From NCBI GenBank assembly GCA_023053685.1, contig JALIGW010000005.1:49775742-49839741 (forward strand): a stretch of DNA of 64,000 bases, in the 5' to 3' direction. Source of the DNA: Diadophis punctatus similis (Eukaryota; Chordata; Lepidosauria; Squamata; Dipsadidae). The notes under the pieces were generated by a model. The model was not told the origin of the DNA and made no database searches. It worked only from the letters and a program-made list of their open reading frames with translations. The first letter of the stretch is position 1; the number at the start of each line of letters is the position of its first letter. A program made the position numbers and the translations under genes. Positions 58,301 through 64,000 of this stretch are shown here, piece by piece.

Positions 58301-61300
58301 CCAAAGGCACTTCAATAGAGATGGATTTTGAAAGAAAGGAATTGGAATAATTTTCACTCTGTAATAAGAAACTGCTTTTGTGATCATTCAGTGAATTTAA
58401 GAATATACATTTCCTACAAATTAGCTGCATTCACAAGCTTATTTAATATTTAACAGTGGAAAGAACAATGTGGAATCAGATTTCTGCAGGGATAAGGGAA
58501 AACTTATCCATATTGTTTAAAGAACTTAACATACAAAAATGTAAGTAAACAAGGTATCTAAAGCTGGGAAGATCTTCTAAAGAAATAAGCTTTCTAAGGA
58601 AGAAAACAACTACCACCTTCAGTTGGAATTTTATCTGCCAGGATAATCATCAGCTTCTGTGACTATCACTATTATCTGGACAAAGATATTCTGACAGGCG
58701 GCAAAAGAATTTGAAGCTTTACAATCAGCGCACAGTCACTTTTAAAACTTCCTTTCTTAATCTACAGTATAAATGTTGTGTTTTTTTAAAAGAACAAAAT
58801 GATGGTACTTTTTCAAAATGTGCATTGACAATTAGCAAAGTTATGTTATTTAAGCGGTGTCACTGAAGCAGGACAAGTCAGGGAATCTATATGTCTTGTT
58901 TACAATTGGAGTGAATAGTGAAAGATGTGATATGGAACAATTGTTTTTCTTTTTGAAATAACACATTAGTATTTTTAGTGATTGGGGTTGTGGGGAGGAG
59001 AATATATGCTGTTCAGATAATACTGTAACTGAATACCATGTGGCATATCATTAGTAATACTTTTTTTTAAATGCCTAAAGGTAGATGGTATACAGTGAAC
59101 ATTGCCATACCCAATTGTAACTAGCTCTTTTTGAAAGTCACTCCAAGCACTTTACATATCTGGTTACCCCCAGATTATAATTCTAGATACTTTATAGTAT
59201 CTAATCATTATGATCAGTTGAATGATCACTACTGTGGCTTAAAACCATACTTTTATATCTAGAATATTTTTTACTTGCCAAGTAAAGTTTTGAACTAAAC
59301 TTTACTTTTAGAAACTCTTAAACTTGCCTTGTTGTATTTGTACCTATAGACTAATAAAAAGACTGGTATGTAATAAATATGAACAAATTAATACTTGGGA
59401 GAAGAAAAGGCTAAGTTTTTAAAATCAGTATTACATGAAGTTATCAGAAGTCAAGCTTAACTCAAAAGAGACTACCTTTTCTTTATTGAATGTGGTACTA
59501 CAGAAAACTCACCTTGGGAGCAATTTATTTAGCACTATAAAAATCAGTGTATTTCCACTGAAGTTAACATTCGTGATTATCTGTTTATTGATCTCCTTAC
59601 CTTTTAATACTCCTGGTTTACTATTATTTGCCACCACTCATTAGGACTGCTTTCATTGTCTAATAGAAATATAAAAATAAAGACATTTAAAAGATAAAAC
59701 TGGCTTAAATACTATATGATTGTAATGATATGCTAGCAAAATAAGAGAGCTTGCCATTAAAGTAAATAGTCTGATCTTAAGACTGAACTAACCTCTAAAT
59801 TAAATACACCTAAATAGAACTTCTTTTTCCCAATAGCTGGTATCCATGCCTTGTCACTAAATGTTTTTGATACTTTTGTTTGAGGCATAGGTACAAATAC
59901 TTATTAAAACAAACAAGCTCATTGGATATATAAATCTATGAATGCAGATTGTGCATTTGGGGTAAAATGTAAGGGAAACTCTAATAATTTAGACAGAATG
60001 AATGACATAGATTGTATAACACAATCATTACCACAAATTATAACTGGTAAATGCAAAGCAAAATGCAAGTGTGATGTAGAGGACTCATAACAGAAATTGT
60101 GTCTGTATACATTGAAGCCTGAACGTCTTTTATACAAAATATCAGAAAAATATGCTTCCATTCCTTTAATAAATTATATTTCCAAAATTAAAATACAAAT
60201 CTCCACAGAAAAAGGGAAACAATAGCAAAGCAACTAAATGACAAAAAAGTGTATTTAAAAAAACCCATGCATATATATGGTCCACCCCAGTTGATTACTG
60301 ATAAATATATTTCAACAATAATAATTTTCCCCCGTGCAAAATAGGTCTACCGTTTATAAACGTCTACATCTCTATTTGCCCAACTAATTTGACCTGCCAA
60401 CTATTTACCATTTAAAAAGTTATCAGGTAAACCCAACAATAAAACTAAACTTCAAATACTCTTAACAATATATTCTTGTATTTCACACACTGAAAGTACA
60501 CAACAACTTCTAATCTACCATAAACCACTGAAGTCATTATCTCTGTCCAGGATCAAATCAATCTTCGACTGATTCTTTTCCTTAAAATTATAAGCATTAA
60601 AATATGCTTTCATTCCTATGCCTACATATTCATACATAAACTTTAATACATTTTGAAATTGCAAATTATGTTTTAGTATAAGAAAAAAATGAAAAATATC
60701 AATTTTATACATAATTTAAGCATGGAGATAAATCATCTTTTGAGTTTAAAGAAGAAAGTGAATCCTTGATGAAGTATTACATTTTCGCAGATAATTCTGA
60801 ATCTTATCATCTGTGGAAGGAAAAATCGGAGATTCACCCACAGAAATTCTCCACCAGGCTTCCCTTTTCCAGGCTTCTATCACCAGGGTTCTCTTTTTCT
60901 AGACTGTCAAATAGGAAACAGCCATGAGTCAGCCGAAAATATTCTAGATTTATAACTATCAGTCCAAGAACTATTTTATACCTGTTTACAGCATTTGACA
61001 GTAAGAAAAACATTATTTCCTTCCTGGATTATACCAAATCAATAGGGTATAAGTAAATGTGAATTCCTCTGCCCTGAATTACTCCTATAACACCAATTTA
61101 AGATTGCTCTATTGAAATAGTTATACAATAGAAATGAAAGCTTTATTTTGTTCTGAAAAATCTAGCTTTTGAATAATAAACGGAAATAATTTACAATAAT
61201 TGGATTTTGTGTGTCTGTTTAGTGGGATTTTTAAATTAGATATTTCTAATTAAAATTGTCATACAGGAATATTGTGTACAGAAGCTCAACCAGCCAGCTG

Positions 61301-63430
61301 CTAAATATCTTTTCCACCTCAAATAGCTAATATGCTATTGGTTTTTTAGTGTATGGGAGAGGCTAAGTTGACTTCCCCCGTAAGTATTTATCTAAAAATG
61401 TTCATATATTTCCTCAGTCCTGTAGAGATGTGTGGAAGATCACCATTTGACATCAATATATATGATTGAATAGTATTATCATCTTGAGACTTTTAGGCAA
61501 TCAATCTATAGTTACAAATATTTGAAATATTTGCTTATATGCTGAATTACAGCATTACTTTGTTTGATCATCACGTCATTCATTCTGTTCTAATATTAGT
61601 TAAACTAAGCTCTATTTGTGGTATTTTAGTAACCACATAATTGTAAGATGCTACTCAATTCTTACTATTATTGGTATTCATTCCACTTAACCCTTTTGCT
61701 TCCCAATCACAGCTATTCCCTTTTTTATAATAGGACTTGCAGAGAGTATACCAATACCGTTTCAGAAAGCATGAAATCTAGTATTGAGGATTTCATTCTG
61801 CAAATAGTATTAAAAGAGGGTACATTTATAATAGTTATCATTAAAGAAAATAGAACTATGTTAGTTTGGGTATTGTTTCCTACACCTATGTTATCAGCTT
61901 TATGAAGTAATTGTTGAGGGCAATCATTGGGAAGGATTTCCAGAGAGACAGAAATGAAGAAAAAGGACCATGAAGATACGGTCAAGACATCCTCTGACTG
62001 GACTCTGCTCTATCACCTACCAAAGTTCTAGTTCCACCAACCAACTGCCCTGTAGGAAGGATACCAGGATCTTTTTTTTTACAATTTTTTATTTGCTTTT
62101 TTATTTATGATTTTTGATAACTGATTGCAAACTGCCTTGTAAAATATTTATCTTGGAAGTCAGATTATAAATAATTGTCATGAAAAATAGTTTTATCCTA
62201 CCAAAATTGTGATTGATTTTTGGGCTTTGTGCGGGCTTTATGCTTGTGGATAGGTTCATATATTAACTTTGTGCAGAATCAGCCTTATCGTTAATATTTT
62301 CCCCTTGCAAATGATCTCGTTTTCAAACTTGAGGATTTGTGTTTATTTTCCTGGCCCTTTTTTTTCTCTAGCTTTCAGATTATAGTTGGCCAGAGGTGTT
62401 TTCTATTTTACATTTCAGCATTGCAATTAATCCTCCCTGGGTGTCCATAAATTCCAATCTCTTAGTAAGCTGCAAAATGCTGGCTCCTTATACAGTGAAA
62501 GACAGATACCCTGTGACCATCATGACTAAAACAACACTCTTTGCCCAAGTGAATTTCACCAAAATTCTCTCCTCTGAAATAATATTTGAAAGCAAATTAT
62601 TTTAAATTGAATTGGAACAGAAAGGGAAACATCAGAATTTTCAACATGGTTTTAATATAGTGCTAAATGAAATGTTTATTTTGTATTTGGATTGCAATGG
62701 GTTGCCCACTATTCACAGAATCTAGCGCACACCTCATCCAATTATTTTTTCCTTTTTTAATCAGAATTCCTGATTGCAAATTCATTAGGTTATTGAGCAA
62801 ATAATGTCATGCACTATCCTTATTTTTGTATGATACCTTTTTTTTATTAAAGGACTTCCATGGCTATCTGCTTGTTCTCTCAGGGATGGGTGCACAGCAG
62901 TAACATCTGAAGCATAGTGTCCTTGAAGTCTTCATTCCTATTTTAACTACGGGTTTTACATTGCTCTTTTACAAATTATCAATTTGACCTTACTGGCCCA
63001 GAAAATCTTAAATCACATTCAATAATTATTTTCATTTGACAATTATGTTCATCTGACAAACTAGATTTATAATTATTACAAGAATAAAAGCACTTTCAAA
63101 ACAGACGGTACCATATTGTGCCAATAAAATTTTGAGGCAGTGAAAATCAACACAGCAGCACTGAATTAGTTTAAATTTCGATATACCATATCAGTGTTGA
63201 TGGAAACATAACCAAGTGCCAGAGAGAATTCCAGATCTGCCCGTGCAATTCTTTTTGTCAATTGTATATTTCCTATGCAGTAGAAAGTCCTACATTACAT
63301 TTTGTACAAATAGGTGAGAACCATTGAAAGGAGTTTCTATTTGAAGTAGTCCTAAGTAGTGTCTGTTCACTATTTAGCTTTGGTTGGCAATGTAAATTTA
63401 ACTGTATTTTAATGATGGTGTATTGAATAT
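58301..63430 (+). other. RASA2 3' UTR and downstream intergenic DNA
   Basis: There is no further coding exon on either strand. The proximal part is RASA2 3' UTR. AATAAA hexamers at 59353-59358, 59372-59377 and 59676-59681 are the first plausible polyadenylation signals, but a more distal site is possible. The rest is AT-rich, with small ORFs of no recognisable family. The next gene in amniote synteny (RNF7 in mammals) is not reached. Confidence 0.5.
59353..59681 (+). terminator. RASA2: candidate polyadenylation signals of RASA2
   Basis: Three AATAAA hexamers lie 1.05-1.4 kb after the stop codon. Without transcript data I cannot tell which is used. Confidence 0.25.
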
Positions 63431-63433
63431 TAA

Positions 63434-64000
<567 letters not shown>

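Overview
This is a vertebrate nuclear window, almost certainly from a snake. Evidence: two multi-exon-style protein genes in the conserved amniote order ZBTB38 then RASA2 (both on the + strand); vertebrate GT-AG introns; one CpG-island promoter; and a squamate repeat set. That set includes a CR1-type LINE end fused to an (ATAGA)n microsatellite, which is typical of advanced snakes, plus tRNA-type SINEs, hAT and Tc1 DNA transposons, an L1 copy and a probable DIRS fragment. No prokaryotic, plasmid or CRISPR features are present.

Layout. 2-2611 is the 3' part of the ZBTB38 coding exon (869 codons, open at the left edge, ten zinc fingers). 2612-9640 is its 3' flank: AT-rich, with a long probable 3' UTR, simple repeats, one MITE and one SINE. 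9640-10620 is a CpG island holding the RASA2 promoter and exon 1. 10220-58300 is a complete RASA2 coding sequence in 24 exons. I derived every splice junction from conserved protein sequence plus AG/GT boundaries. The exons join with no frame break into 826 codons plus stop, encoding C2A, C2B, RasGAP, PH and Btk-motif domains. 58301-64000 is the 3' UTR and downstream intergenic DNA, AT-rich, with a (TA)n run of about 120 bp near 63.5 kb.

The RASA2 introns are dominated by transposons, many with exact target-site duplications (TSDs) that can be read directly. They include a 2.1 kb internally deleted L1 with an 11-bp TSD, directly followed by a hAT element with another hAT nested inside it, each with an 8-bp TSD. 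Three copies of a CAGAGGTGGGTT family have perfect 8-bp TSDs, one has a 7/8 TSD, and a fifth is composite. There are at least five copies of a GTAGTCCTTGA family, a 1 kb terminal-inverted-repeat element with a hairpin element inside it, and two decayed Tc1 transposons. One Tc1 is split by a 1 kb insert with inverted ends that looks like a DIRS retrotransposon remnant.

The two genes have no obvious operational link. ZBTB38 encodes a methyl-CpG-binding transcription factor and RASA2 a Ras GTPase-activating protein; their adjacency is ancestral synteny. I found no new multi-gene system. The most interesting signals are the dated nesting order of mobile elements, the spread of NRF1-like palindromes by CpG-rich MITEs, and a perfect stem-loop in the ZBTB38 3' flank.
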